Below are positions 46,601 to 55,969 of a stretch of 64,000 nucleotides of DNA, piece by piece. The translations under genes and the position numbers were made by a program. The first letter of the stretch is position 1. Every line of letters begins with the position of its first letter. The notes below the pieces were generated by a model. That model did not search any database, was not told where the DNA came from, and saw only the letters and a program-made list of their open reading frames with translations. The stretch lies in NCBI GenBank assembly GCA_003045895.1, contig PZPC01000022.1, forward strand, positions 3,260 to 67,259, written 5' to 3'. The DNA comes from Bacteroidota bacterium. GTDB lineage: Bacteria > Bacteroidota > Bacteroidia > Chitinophagales > Saprospiraceae.

Positions 46601-49600
46601 TTCGGCGGTGAAGGTAGCCGTAGCCAGCAAGGTGCCGGTAGTCGTCCACAGATTAGCCGTATGCGTACCGGTATTACTGGCTCCCTTATAAAAACGAATA
46701 CCGGTAATATACCCGTTAAGGGTAGACCTGAATTTTGTCCCTACCTCAATGGGTTGATTGTCGGTAGCGTTCGGATTACTCGGTGAACCGGTATCCGCCC
46801 AAATGCTTAACTCGGCAGGATTGAAAGTAGCAAATGTCTCCCCCACGGTGAAGTTATCATACGTGGTGCCATTTACGATCAGGCTATAGGGCGTCGTACC
46901 GGTTGCGGCAAATAATTGCAAAGCCACCTGATCACCCGGACAGATCGGATTACTGACGCCACTGATTGTAGCAGTAGGCAATGGATTCACCGTGAGCGTA
47001 GCAACAGCGGAATTCACCGCCCCCTGGGTATTCGTCCAGACGGCCCGATATTGGTTGCCGTCATCGCCAGGCTCCGCAATAAACGAATAAACTGGACTGG
47101 TTTCCGCCGGAACCACATCATTCCAGGAAGCCCCACCGTCGGTGCTGACCTGCCACTGCACCGTCGGTAGTGGATTGCCGGTGGCGGTACTGTTAAAGGA
47201 TACGTTTCCTCCCGCACAAACCGCCACAGACACCGGGTCTGAATTAACCGTCGGAGGTGCCAGCGGAGAATCCGTACAGGCAACGGCAACTTCCTGCAAG
47301 ACGGGGGTCAGCGCAGCATTCGGGGTGGTAAGCGTCGCCTGGTACTGGATGTAACGGCCACTTAGCCCCACGGAAGCGCCTGCGGTAACCGCGGCAAACG
47401 AATGACCGCTCAGGTCCATGGTGTTACCCGTTCTGACTGCCAGCGAAACCGCAGCAGCACCCGGCTCATCCGCCACCCAGGTGATGATGCCCCAGTCTTT
47501 CTGGACGCCGGCGTCGAACACCCGGGAAGTAAAAGTTCCCGGCGTTAGGTAGGGAAACATGCGGATCCAGTCGACGGTGAGTGCTATGCCATCATTCGCA
47601 TAATCGCTGATGGCCGGGCGCATAGGCCCCGGAATACTGACCGTTTCCGTGTGTACCACGGTACCGTCGATGTAAAACAATACCTCGCTGGCCTTCCACT
47701 CAATGCGGTAGCGATGCGAGGTGCCGAAGTAATTACCCAGTGGAACGTTCCCCTGAGTGCCGCCGCCGAGGAGTGTTCGGGCATACAACTGCGATCCGCC
47801 GGTGTTGTGGGTACTGAACATCGCCCAGGAATTGGCAACATCGGCATAAATACCTCCATTAGTTGTCAGGTCCGTGCCACCACCGAAACCGACGTGTTGA
47901 AAGTCTGTTGCGCCAAAGGTGGCCACAAACTCGAGGCTCGACCCAGGGCCGTAGGTGGTGCCTTCCGGCTGGGTATTGTAGCGCGCGCCGTTGACGGTCA
48001 GAATCCCGCCAGCAACGGTAGACGTTCCGTTGCCTGGCCAGGGAAAACTCGCCCATTCCGCAACCGGCGGCGGGGTCGTAAAATCAGCACCAACGGTAGG
48101 CGCCAGGGTTACCCCATCGCCCGTAAACGATACGTTTGTATTGGTAAACTCCCCCTGGGCAAAGTCGGCGTTGCTCACCTCGGCAAAGCAGGGTGGCAGC
48201 GCCGTGGTAAAACTAAGGGTTCCCGGTGCTACGGGTTCACTCAGGGAATTACTGCTGCCATCGACGGACGTAACCCGGTAATAATAGACCGTACCCGGCA
48301 CCAGGCCGGTTAATGTCAGGCTGTGCGCCAGCACCAAAGCGCCCGCCGAAACGCTGAGGTTCAGGTTGTTGGCATCGGTGCTGTAATCCACCAGGGAAGT
48401 AGCAGGCTCGTTGGTATCCCAGGTGATCGTGGCCGAAAGGCCATCCGGTGCGGAGGAAACCACTATATTGCTGATCACCGGCGGGGTAACATCCGCTGGC
48501 CCATTACAAGTGATCGACACCTCCTCCAGCATTGGGGTTAGGGCCAGATTGGAGGTTGAAAAATCAGCTTTGTACTGAATATACCGACTGGATAAGCCCA
48601 CCGGAGCGCCGTTGGTCAAGGACAAATAGGTGGTCCAGGACACATCTGGCGTGGGGGTATCCCCCGTTCGGACAGAAAGATTCAGGCTGGTCCCGGCAGG
48701 CACGGTTTCATTCCAGCTGGCAGTGCCCCAGCCCGCTGGGCTACCCTGGTCAAAAGTGCGGGAAGTATAGGTGCCGGAAGCAGGAAAAGGGGATGCGCGA
48801 AGCCAATCTACCGAGAGGGTGCCATCATTGATCCCCACATCGCTGATCTGAACATACATTGGAATGGTCACCGTCAAGGGAATAGTCGCATTTGGCGTTG
48901 GACTACCATCTACATAAAATTCAAAATTACCGGCATTCCATTTAATTAAGTAAGTGTGGGGTGATCCCATCAGATTGGCACCAAGGCTTATATTTGTGCC
49001 ATCACTTGCTCTGGCGTACAACGTTGTTTGCAATGGCGGGGCTCCCTGCCCAATGGTTAGCCAGGGATTGGTATTAAATGGCTGATCACTGGAAAATCCA
49101 ACATTTTGAAACTTCCCGGAATTAAAGGTGGCCACAAACGCCAGTGATGCCCCCGGTCCGTAGGTCGTATTGGTAAATACATGGGTGCCATCCACGGTTA
49201 CGACGCCCCCGGCAACCGTGGTATTGGTACCCTCAAAATTACCGGAAGCCCAACCGGATGGTAAACTTGTTCCCGAAAATTCTTCGTTCAGGAGCGGTTT
49301 CAGGCTCACTCCACCGTCGCCATCAGGAATCACCACGGTGTTGGGATCTACTGTTCCCAGGGCAAAATCTGCGGCCACGATATCTTCTCCACAGGGTGGT
49401 GGCGAAGCGGTGGGCATGGTAAAGGACATTACCGCCGACTGGGCCGGATTGCCGGCACCATCGGTGGAGGTAACCTGGTAATCATAGGTAGCAGACAAGG
49501 TTAGGCCACTCAGCACCAGGCTGTGGCTGATCACCAGAGCAGGGTTGGTCTCGTTCAGATTGAGCGCATTGCCCGTCAGCGCATAATCCACCACGGAGGT

Positions 49601-52600
49601 AGCTGGCTCATCCGTGTCCCAGGTGAGGGTGGCGGTACCGTTTAGGTTGGTAGTGACCACCAAATTGGAAATAACGGGGGCCGTATTGTCTATGCCATAG
49701 GTAGCCGCGTAGCTGCCAGCAACGGCCGGAAAGAAAGCATAGTCTACACCCTTGATGACCTCGGTGGTGTAGGGAACCGGGCTCCCGTTGGTGGTCAGGG
49801 CAATCAGTTGGCCATTGGCAGCACTGACCGGCACCATGCCGTAGAGGTTATTGGCGCCGGTCCCGACGCTTACGTCGAAATGGAGGACCGTTCCGTTCCA
49901 GACCATATTATCGAAAGTGGAGCCATTGCGGCCGTCGAGCCATTCCAGCATTTGCCGGCTGGATACCACGGGTACGTTGCGGCTTTGCGCGGCAGCAATA
50001 ATACTCGTTGCCAGGGCAATGGAAGTTTGCCGATCGGTGTGCATATTGGCGCAAAAAACGCCGTAGTAGCCATTCGGGCCGACTGCATTGTCCAGTAAGG
50101 TAGTGATGTGGGTTGGGATGGTCTGCCCGGATTCATCGGTCATTTGGGTCGTCACCTGGTAGCAGTCAATCAACTCCCCCACTTTGGTCGCAAACCGCAT
50201 GGGCAGCGCCGATCCGGTGAATAGCCCCGGGCGGTTTTGTACCCAGCTTCCCGGCCAGTAGTAGTAGTTGACGTCGAGTCGCATACCGTTGGCCACCATG
50301 ACCTGGGGCTGGGTATCGTAATCGCTCCAGGCGATGCAGTGGGTACGGTGGCTGTTTGGGGTAAAAATACTGGGGAAGTTAGCCGCAAACTGCCCCAGTT
50401 GGGTGGTGTAATTGGAAGCGAGCAAGGTCGGTGTCCAGACGTTGCACCCCGTGTTGATGTGGATGCCCACCTCGAAGCCCTGGTTTTGGTAGTTCAGGGC
50501 CGTCGCGTCAGAGATGGGGGTATTGGGGTACATATAAGAGGTTCCGCGCACGGCTTGCCAGTGGGCAACCGCCTGGGCCGTATTGGAAGGGCTGAGGGTG
50601 ATAAACTGTTCGAAAAACTGGTTGGTGAGGCCCACGGCGTGGTCGTCGCCGGTCATGACCACCGCCGCCTTGAACTTGTTGGGCAGCATCCAGAACCGGG
50701 GCAAGGGTTTCCGGTGCAGGTTACCCAGCAGGATGAGGTTACCCAGCAGATACAACTGCTCATCGGCCTGGGGAATCTGGGCTTTGTCCAGGTTGATCCA
50801 GTCGGGTTGCGGATCCTGGGGTGCATTGCCATAAAAGAGGTCGTTGGGGCGAATGACACCATCGCTGGGCGACGCATTCACATCCCGGTTTTGGCCTTCC
50901 CACAGCGGATTGCCCTGGCGGGTGTACACGATTGATTTAGCCAGGTCATAGGCAAAGGCGATGGCCTTACCGCCGTTGGCGCCTACTTCATTTTGGGTGA
51001 TGGCTTCGTAAGCCGTAGCAGCCGTAGCCGAACTGTACAAAGAAGCCAGGCTGATCGCCCCGTTGAGGATGTAGTGATCGGCGATTCCGTGGTACTGGAT
51101 GGTTTGGCTGACGATGCCCGAACCGGGTCCGGGAACCGATCGGACCAGCAGGTAGCCTTCGGCCTGGCTACCAGCGGCCTGGGTAATACCCAGCAAATTG
51201 TGGAGTTGGGCATCCGGGCGCAGCGCAATCAGCGTCCCGCCAGCACCGACCCACGTGGTGAGGTCGCCGACCATACCGGCAGTGAGCGGCATCTCTCCCA
51301 GGATGACCACATCGTAGGCGCTGAGGGTGGCTGCGGTTACCGCAGCAACATCCACCGCCAGAAAAGCATTGTACCCCAGCGCCCGCAGCATCTCCACCGG
51401 ATAACGGCTGAACGGATTGGCGGCGTCGCTAATGACCAGGATCGGTCCGCCGGGGCCTTCATTCGGCGGCGGCGGCGGCGGTGCACCCGTGGTGAACGAC
51501 CACACGTAATCTTGGGCCAACGCATTGCTGGGATCAGCGACGTCGGAAATGCCGGAAGCGCCACCCACCAGGGTCGCCGTGTAGGTCGTGAAATAGGCCA
51601 GCGGATCCGTCGGATCAAGGGTGGCGGTGCGCGAACCCGCGTTGTAGCTAATGGTTGCCGGTAGCGCCCCTCCCCCACTGGTGAGCTCAAAGGTAGCAGC
51701 AGTTACCGTGGCGGGGTCAATGGGTTCGTTGAAGGTAGCGGTAATATTGGCGCCAATGGCGACTCCGATCGCATTGTTGGCGGGCGTATGGTTTATCACG
51801 ACGGGTGGCGTAACGTCCGGTCCTACCTGCGTGTCGAAAACTACGTCTACGTAGTAATTACTGGCATTAAAAGTCTGATCCGGAAAAGTACTTGTTCCGG
51901 CATATCGGTACACCCCGTTCGGCCCGGCTGCATCGTTGTTCGGAATAGCCAGTAACGGGCCATTGGCTACCCCGGTGGCGCCGGGGCCGGTAGCAAAATA
52001 GTTTTCATCTTCCGAGTAGTAACCGGAAGTGGTGTGGTAAGACGCTACGTAGGTCGTATTGGCCGCTACGGCAATGGGCGCGTTAAAAGCAACCTCCTGC
52101 CAGCCGGAAGTCGTCTCGCCGGCAAAATTGGCGGTTCCCAGGTTTTGTCCGGCCAGGGTCCAGAGGTTACCGACGTGGTTGCCCGTATTTTGGGTGCCTT
52201 TGTAGAAACGAATACCCGTAATGAACCCCGCTACCGACGTGCGGAATTTCACCCCCACTTCGAGCGCCAGCGGATCTTGCTCATTGGGTGTGCCGGGCGT
52301 GGTGGTGGCCGGGTTCCAGATGGTGCAGGGGCAGGTGAAGGATCCCGGCGGGCCCACTGTTACGGCAATATAATTGGGTTGGCCCAACGTGGGTACTTCC
52401 ATATTGCCGGAATCGTCGAAGGCGCGACTGCGGATGGTGTAATTCCCTTCGGCTACTGGCGTCCAGTTGAAGGTCCAGCTGGTGGAGCCGGTGGCTACCT
52501 GCCAGGTCGCGCCATTGTCGACGGATACTTCTACGCCAGCCACTACTCCGTCAGCATCCGTTGCGGTGCCCGTAATACTGACGAAGCTTCCACTGGGTAA

Positions 52601-54337
52601 GACATCGTTCTCTTCGGGATTGGCAATGACCGAAACCGGCGCCAGGACGTCGGTAGAGGCCGTAGCGGCCGTCAAACCTTGGAGTGAATTGGGTTGGACA
52701 CCCATGTCCGCCAGCAGGTTGAGCGTGGCCTGCTGCATAATGGTGCTTGGTGCCGCGGTGCCGCGGTCGTGTTCACCATCCAACCCCCAGGCCCACTGTA
52801 CCGTACCTGCCCCGAAGACCAGGGCGCCACCAGGCGCGTGGCGGTACAACGAAAGGTGGTGGGTTTCACCCGAAAGCGAGGTGTTGGATAGCAAAATGCG
52901 GCCAGCGGGGTAGCTGGCAGCGTAGGCCGATTGGGCCGGATTCCATTCGTAGCCCAGCGAACCCGGTGCGAGGGTGGTGGTACCCACCGCTGGCAGGCCG
53001 GTATTGCGCCAGAACCGCAGCGGGCTGTAGGCACCCGGAACCTGGATTTCCCCCGTGGTCCCTACCCAACTGATCTGGCCCGTGAGGGCATTTTCAGGAT
53101 TACAACCATCACTGCTGTCGGTGGAGCCACATCCGCTGCGCCACAAGCCGGTCCAGGCTACCGGGTCGGGGTCGCAGTCGGCATTGCAAATGTTTTCACC
53201 CAGCGTACCTTCTTTGTAGCACACCAGGGTACGGTGATTATCTTCCCAGCGGGTTTTCCAATACACTTCGTTCCCGCTGAAGAAAGCGAGGTGCATACCC
53301 GCATCCCGGGCAGCCTCTACGTTGGTTCGCTCGGCGGCCGACCAGTACTCGTCGTGCCCTACCGACAAAAACACCTGGTGCTTCAACGCATTGCCAGGTC
53401 CCAGCAACTGGGGGTCCCGATCCACGTCCACGTCGGTAGTGTAGCTCACGTTATAGCCGTGGCGCTCCAGCCACCGGATCATGGGGTACTCGGCATTGAA
53501 CAACCAATCTTCCCCGGCGCCACCACCTCCGCCACCGGCACGGGTAGCGAACGGCCGATTATAGCTGACCTTCGTGGCGTGGTTGAAGCCCGGCACCGCA
53601 GTTCCGGAACCGTTCACGTACAAGCTGTTGCCACCGTAGTTGTTGTAGGCCTGCCAGGTCGCGTCGGAAGTTTTGAAGATGATGTCGGCGTTCCGGCCAT
53701 CGTCACGCACGACGAAGGCGATGTGGCTGGCCGCACCGTCGTCATTGCGGGTCAGTTTGGCGAGGTAGATACCCGAAACGGCATTGGTTGCCGTCCAGGC
53801 GGCAGACACGCTCCAGTTGCTGCAATCGGTTTTGCCCGTAGCGGCATCGTAGAGGCAGGGATTTTGGGCGGTTCCGGTAAAGCCATTCCCCAGGTCAGCG
53901 ACTTCCCGGGCGCCGGTGCCACCGTAGTAGCCCAGTCGGTAAATTTTAATGGAAAAACCCGTAGCGGGGGCCTTTACGTCCACCTTAAATTCGATGGTTC
54001 CCCCGGTATTGATGCTGATCGCGGTGGCAAACCCCTGAATAGACGCTGCACCGGCATCGGGGTTGGGAAGATCCCATACTGTGGCAGCACTACCCGGCAA
54101 GCCGTTTTCGGCAGGAATGGGATTTTGTGCAAACCCCGTTTGCGGTATACCGGCAACCAAACTTAAGACACCCATCCATAAAAAAACGAGTGCCCATTTC
54201 CAAAAGAAGCAGGTCGTTGCAGATGGACTAATTGGGGCTTGATCAGCAGTTATCCTTACCGCTTTGGTCAATTTATTTTTTCCTTGTGTCATAAGTAAGG
54301 GTGATAAAAAGAAATTTTGTGATTTGATTTTCGACAA
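43670..54337 (-). CDS. Giant 3555-aa secreted protein: DMFase-like, deacetylase-like and many beta domains
   Basis: Signal peptide near the N-terminus (to about 70, GFAQ; start 54337 or 54292). Visible order: a region like the C-terminal part of N,N-dimethylformamidase beta subunit (about 75-560, with GHDEYWSAAE at about 329); Big-type Ig (570-660); DUF4082 (670-832); Ig (835-947); a Rossmann-like segment (962-1080); a polysaccharide-deacetylase-like domain (1200-1480, TGDDHA at about 1229, HRTHC at about 1331); FN3 (1549-1640); lectin-like (1680-1820); FN3 (1949-2040); lectin-like (2085-2220); Ig (2362-2450); DUF4082 (2516-2665 and 2769-2925); two LamG-type domains (2972-3180 and 3192-3405); and the shared end module (3419-3545). 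Probably an outer-surface or secreted carbohydrate-active protein. Domain limits are estimates, and catalytic roles are inference. Confidence 0.85.
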   Translation of the reverse strand: MSKIKSQNFFLSPLLMTQGKNKLTKAVRITADQAPISPSATTCFFWKWALVFLWMGVLSLVAGIPQTGFAQNPIPAENGLPGSAATVWDLPNPDAGAASIQGFATAISINTGGTIEFKVDVKAPATGFSIKIYRLGYYGGTGAREVADLGNGFTGTAQNPCLYDAATGKTDCSNWSVSAAWTATNAVSGIYLAKLTRNDDGAASHIAFVVRDDGRNADIIFKTSDATWQAYNNYGGNSLYVNGSGTAVPGFNHATKVSYNRPFATRAGGGGGGAGEDWLFNAEYPMIRWLERHGYNVSYTTDVDVDRDPQLLGPGNALKHQVFLSVGHDEYWSAAERTNVEAARDAGMHLAFFSGNEVYWKTRWEDNHRTLVCYKEGTLGENICNADCDPDPVAWTGLWRSGCGSTDSSDGCNPENALTGQISWVGTTGEIQVPGAYSPLRFWRNTGLPAVGTTTLAPGSLGYEWNPAQSAYAASYPAGRILLSNTSLSGETHHLSLYRHAPGGALVFGAGTVQWAWGLDGEHDRGTAAPSTIMQQATLNLLADMGVQPNSLQGLTAATASTDVLAPVSVIANPEENDVLPSGSFVSITGTATDADGVVAGVEVSVDNGATWQVATGSTSWTFNWTPVAEGNYTIRSRAFDDSGNMEVPTLGQPNYIAVTVGPPGSFTCPCTIWNPATTTPGTPNEQDPLALEVGVKFRTSVAGFITGIRFYKGTQNTGNHVGNLWTLAGQNLGTANFAGETTSGWQEVAFNAPIAVAANTTYVASYHTTSGYYSEDENYFATGPGATGVANGPLLAIPNNDAAGPNGVYRYAGTSTFPDQTFNASNYYVDVVFDTQVGPDVTPPVVINHTPANNAIGVAIGANITATFNEPIDPATVTAATFELTSGGGALPATISYNAGSRTATLDPTDPLAYFTTYTATLVGGASGISDVADPSNALAQDYVWSFTTGAPPPPPPNEGPGGPILVISDAANPFSRYPVEMLRALGYNAFLAVDVAAVTAATLSAYDVVILGEMPLTAGMVGDLTTWVGAGGTLIALRPDAQLHNLLGITQAAGSQAEGYLLVRSVPGPGSGIVSQTIQYHGIADHYILNGAISLASLYSSATAATAYEAITQNEVGANGGKAIAFAYDLAKSIVYTRQGNPLWEGQNRDVNASPSDGVIRPNDLFYGNAPQDPQPDWINLDKAQIPQADEQLYLLGNLILLGNLHRKPLPRFWMLPNKFKAAVVMTGDDHAVGLTNQFFEQFITLSPSNTAQAVAHWQAVRGTSYMYPNTPISDATALNYQNQGFEVGIHINTGCNVWTPTLLASNYTTQLGQFAANFPSIFTPNSHRTHCIAWSDYDTQPQVMVANGMRLDVNYYYWPGSWVQNRPGLFTGSALPMRFATKVGELIDCYQVTTQMTDESGQTIPTHITTLLDNAVGPNGYYGVFCANMHTDRQTSIALATSIIAAAQSRNVPVVSSRQMLEWLDGRNGSTFDNMVWNGTVLHFDVSVGTGANNLYGMVPVSAANGQLIALTTNGSPVPYTTEVIKGVDYAFFPAVAGSYAATYGIDNTAPVISNLVVTTNLNGTATLTWDTDEPATSVVDYALTGNALNLNETNPALVISHSLVLSGLTLSATYDYQVTSTDGAGNPAQSAVMSFTMPTASPPPCGEDIVAADFALGTVDPNTVVIPDGDGGVSLKPLLNEEFSGTSLPSGWASGNFEGTNTTVAGGVVTVDGTHVFTNTTYGPGASLAFVATFNSGKFQNVGFSSDQPFNTNPWLTIGQGAPPLQTTLYARASDGTNISLGANLMGSPHTYLIKWNAGNFEFYVDGSPTPNATIPLTVTIPMYVQISDVGINDGTLSVDWLRASPFPASGTYTSRTFDQGSPAGWGTASWNETVPAGTSLNLSVRTGDTPTPDVSWTTYLSLTNGAPVGLSSRYIQYKADFSTSNLALTPMLEEVSITCNGPADVTPPVISNIVVSSAPDGLSATITWDTNEPATSLVDYSTDANNLNLSVSAGALVLAHSLTLTGLVPGTVYYYRVTSVDGSSNSLSEPVAPGTLSFTTALPPCFAEVSNADFAQGEFTNTNVSFTGDGVTLAPTVGADFTTPPPVAEWASFPWPGNGTSTVAGGILTVNGARYNTQPEGTTYGPGSSLEFVATFGATDFQHVGFGGGTDLTTNGGIYADVANSWAMFSTHNTGGSQLYARTLLGGGTQGNVPLGNYFGTSHRYRIEWKASEVLFYIDGTVVHTETVSIPGPMRPAISDYANDGIALTVDWIRMFPYLTPGTFTSRVFDAGVQKDWGIITWVADEPGAAAVSLAVRTGNTMDLSGHSFAAVTAGASVGLSGRYIQYQATLTTPNAALTPVLQEVAVACTDSPLAPPTVNSDPVSVAVCAGGNVSFNSTATGNPLPTVQWQVSTDGGASWNDVVPAETSPVYSFIAEPGDDGNQYRAVWTNTQGAVNSAVATLTVNPLPTATISGVSNPICPGDQVALQLFAATGTTPYSLIVNGTTYDNFTVGETFATFNPAELSIWADTGSPSNPNATDNQPIEVGTKFRSTLNGYITGIRFYKGASNTGTHTANLWTTTGTLLATATFTAETASGWQAVQFASPVPIQANTTYIASYFSADGYFAISSGFFASTGVTNGPLTALQAGVDGPNGVYKYGGGFPAGGSNANYWVDVLFREIDPAALVFNLTSITDNSGCTSVGSPLSTETITINPLPAGTLTATATAVCAGDPINLRYTASAGGSSVDLVVNGNTYNVDSGTAFSVGDALAFALSPPVNIWGINATGSLQEENTPVVLGVKFRSSEPGVISGIRFYKGWGNIGTENYRVQLWKNGTPGILLAEGAATLGNADMGWQQIDFPQPIAIAANTTYVASFLSPSGRYMAAGGYFSTTSYTEPGSPLTALANGVDGSNGVYVYSATPDFPTNTFNAANYWVDVAFQAYAPDFNYLLTSIDDGTCATTGNPLGAATVAVNPCPCDLFNQGLVLRLEADRGLDLVAAGVTAWADLSAAGNNLVATGSPLVRAYTGPQGMPFVQFNGVDQKLERTGAVNDLPAGNADRTVFLVARYQAPPLAAAGFVYGAVGTDNAFGLTADNGAGNLAVTSGTTNYVATNGLATGWLTQSTVLSAGTLTQFKNGELIQTVNNLTFATNPGKIVLGADIAGTGYAQMDVAAVLVYDRALGTAERQEIEGYLQARYFGLLTDDLALHLEADKGVAEALGTVSSWTDQSVQANDLTAVGDPQWVIANGPNGQSYVAFDGAGDKFERTSNVNGLPLGAANRTVFLVTRYHTATPASNPTTGLVYGTNSTAGAFGLVGNAGSGNLGVTTGGGTNLATTAQGLGAGWLVQSAVYEGGTLRQYKNGTLLETTSPALNTVAGALLLGGSLDGSGNAMDLAAVLVYDRALTVAERLRVEAYLQHKYFGLGNACINLSAVALLQGPLNTTNGLMNDELRQLNLLPVTDPYPQLGFQPTEGRYETVDPSVFSNTGNDAIVDWVFLELRSAGDNTQVVASRSALLQRDGDIVDRNGITPVRFLNVPPGDYFVAVRHRNHLAVLTLTPVKITRTAGVRN

Positions 54338-54456
54338 TTCCAGCGCTTAATAACCATCACATGGAGTCGAGTCTTCTGCCTTAACCACCTATCAAATGAG
54401 GCAGGCAACTTGTTTTATGGGATAGACCTATCCCAGTCCTTTATTTCACCCCTTAT

Positions 54457-55527
54457 TTACTCCTTCACGAACCGCAACTGCTCGACCCGCTGCCCACTCC
54501 GCAACTGCAGGTGGTATACGCCGCTGGGCCAATTGGCCGTAGACAGCCGGAAATTGGCGTCCGTCAGGTTGAATTTTTGTACGAGCCGGCCCTGGATATC
54601 GAATACGTCCACGTTCCAGTCCAGTTCTGCTGCTGCTGCCGGCGGTACGATCTGCACGTAGTTGGTACTCGGATTGGGATACACCTGAAAGGTGCCCTCC
54701 TTGGCAAAATTTACCGACCGAATCTCGGAGTAGTCGAAGGTGCCATCGATGTCTACCTGCTTGAGGCGGTAGTAGTTGATGCTGGCCCGGGGATTGGGGT
54801 GCACAAATTGGTACGACTGGGGCTCGAAACTGGTGCCTGCTCCTTTCTGCAGGCCAATTTTTGCGAAGTTCACCCCGTCGGCACTGTGCTCGATCTGGAA
54901 GTAATCGTTGTTGAGCTCGGTGGCTGTTTCCCACTTCAACAGGGCTGTTTCGTCCCGGAGGGCTTCGGCGGTGAAGGTGGTGAATTCGACGGGGAGGACG
55001 ACGGCAATTGCTTCAAGGATAGGCCAACCTATAAGATTGGTGTTGGTATTATCTGTAGCGAGTGAAGTGCCGGGCCAGAAAAAACGGCCCAAGCTTCCAA
55101 TAGGATTTAGCCCAAAGTCCCCACCCGAAAGAATGATATTATTTATTAACGGCCCGGTAGCCTGAAAAGTAGCGATGGTTTTCGGGACACCTAATGGCCA
55201 GGTTGCCAAATTTACAGCAGGCTGCCCTTGAAAATAAAAATAGTAAAAATTATCTGTATGGGAAAAAGCAGAAATTCTGGCAATACTGTAGTTCGTTGAC
55301 GCTACCGTGATATTGGATCCCGCTGCCTGAAACTGTGGGATTTTCAGGTATATGTTGATAGGATTACCGAACCCCGATAAAGCCTGCAGTGGCGTAAAGG
55401 TAATACTAAATGTACCGTTTCCCAGATTCTGAAGGTCAGCAAAGACATGGTTGAGGATAGTTTGTCCTCGTCCAACATTGGTGAGCAATACCAGAAAAAA
55501 AACAGCGGTGTATATATAATATTTCAT
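54457..55527 (-). CDS. Secreted protein with type IX secretion C-terminal signal
   Basis: 356 residues from the ATG at 55527, chosen because it gives a clean signal peptide (MKYYIYTAVFFLVLLTNVG, cut near RGQ) while the upstream frame adds 25 unrelated residues. The first 200 residues are beta-rich with no family I recognise. From about 205 comes an Ig-like or FN3-like stretch often seen before the sorting signal (PVEFTTFTAEALRDETALLKW in part). The C-terminal 75 residues carry the type A T9SS signal: VYPNPSTNYVQIVPP, then VFDIQGRLVQ and LPSGVYHLQL-type ending (WPSGVYHLQL). So it is exported across the outer membrane by T9SS and likely anchored there. 10 bp after the small dockerin-like gene. 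Confidence 0.87.
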   Translation of the reverse strand: MKYYIYTAVFFLVLLTNVGRGQTILNHVFADLQNLGNGTFSITFTPLQALSGFGNPINIYLKIPQFQAAGSNITVASTNYSIARISAFSHTDNFYYFYFQGQPAVNLATWPLGVPKTIATFQATGPLINNIILSGGDFGLNPIGSLGRFFWPGTSLATDNTNTNLIGWPILEAIAVVLPVEFTTFTAEALRDETALLKWETATELNNDYFQIEHSADGVNFAKIGLQKGAGTSFEPQSYQFVHPNPRASINYYRLKQVDIDGTFDYSEIRSVNFAKEGTFQVYPNPSTNYVQIVPPAAAAELDWNVDVFDIQGRLVQKFNLTDANFRLSTANWPSGVYHLQLRSGQRVEQLRFVKE

Positions 55528-55537
55528 AGTGATTGGT

Positions 55538-55969
55538 TTAAAATTGTTGGGTAATTTCTCCGGCGGGATCACCGTCAAGAATGCTAAAAATGAATAATGC
55601 ATCCGAGGCTATGACCGTAGAAGGTGGAATAAAACCATCTGAGTATCTCACTTTACCATCCATATTGGTGTCAAATTGAGAATACCCGTCAAGTTGAGCG
55701 GTCGGATCTCCTAATAGTACGTTGAAGATGGAGATGGCATCTGAGGAAATCACTGTAAAAGGAGGAATAAACCCGTCGGAATACCTGACCTTGCCGTCCT
55801 GGTTCGCATCGCCCGCCCACATCATCGCCACTGGTACGGTGTTGACCGTAATAACCCGCTGGGCATTCGTGCCCCAGGTAGGCGTAGCCGGATCCGTAAA
55901 ATCCACCGTAACCTGGCCAAAGAGGCTAAAGCTGCCGAGCAGCAACAAAAGGGTCCATATGTTTTTCAT
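55538..55969 (-). CDS. Small secreted protein with two dockerin-like calcium loops
   Basis: 143 residues, signal peptide 1-19 (LFGQ). After a short part (VTVDFTDPATPTWGTNAQRV), two repeats of about 46 residues each begin with a calcium-type loop: D54-x-N-x-D58-G-K-V and D100-x-N-x-D104-G-K-V. Both loops go straight into RYSDGFIPP, a phrase repeated identically, then SSDA or ASDA helices (about 76-90 and 121-135). This is dockerin-like in plan, but helices differ from the cellulosome type. The stop lies 10 bp before the T9SS-type gene's start. I suspect it is the second half of the module that ends the two largest proteins next door; that is from memory of family layouts, not shown here. Confidence 0.78.
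   Translation of the reverse strand: MKNIWTLLLLLGSFSLFGQVTVDFTDPATPTWGTNAQRVITVNTVPVAMMWAGDANQDGKVRYSDGFIPPFTVISSDAISIFNVLLGDPTAQLDGYSQFDTNMDGKVRYSDGFIPPSTVIASDALFIFSILDGDPAGEITQQF

Noticed and set aside
52931-54166. 411-residue plus-strand frame inside the giant gene
   Set aside because: Antisense shadow of a well-supported domain region.
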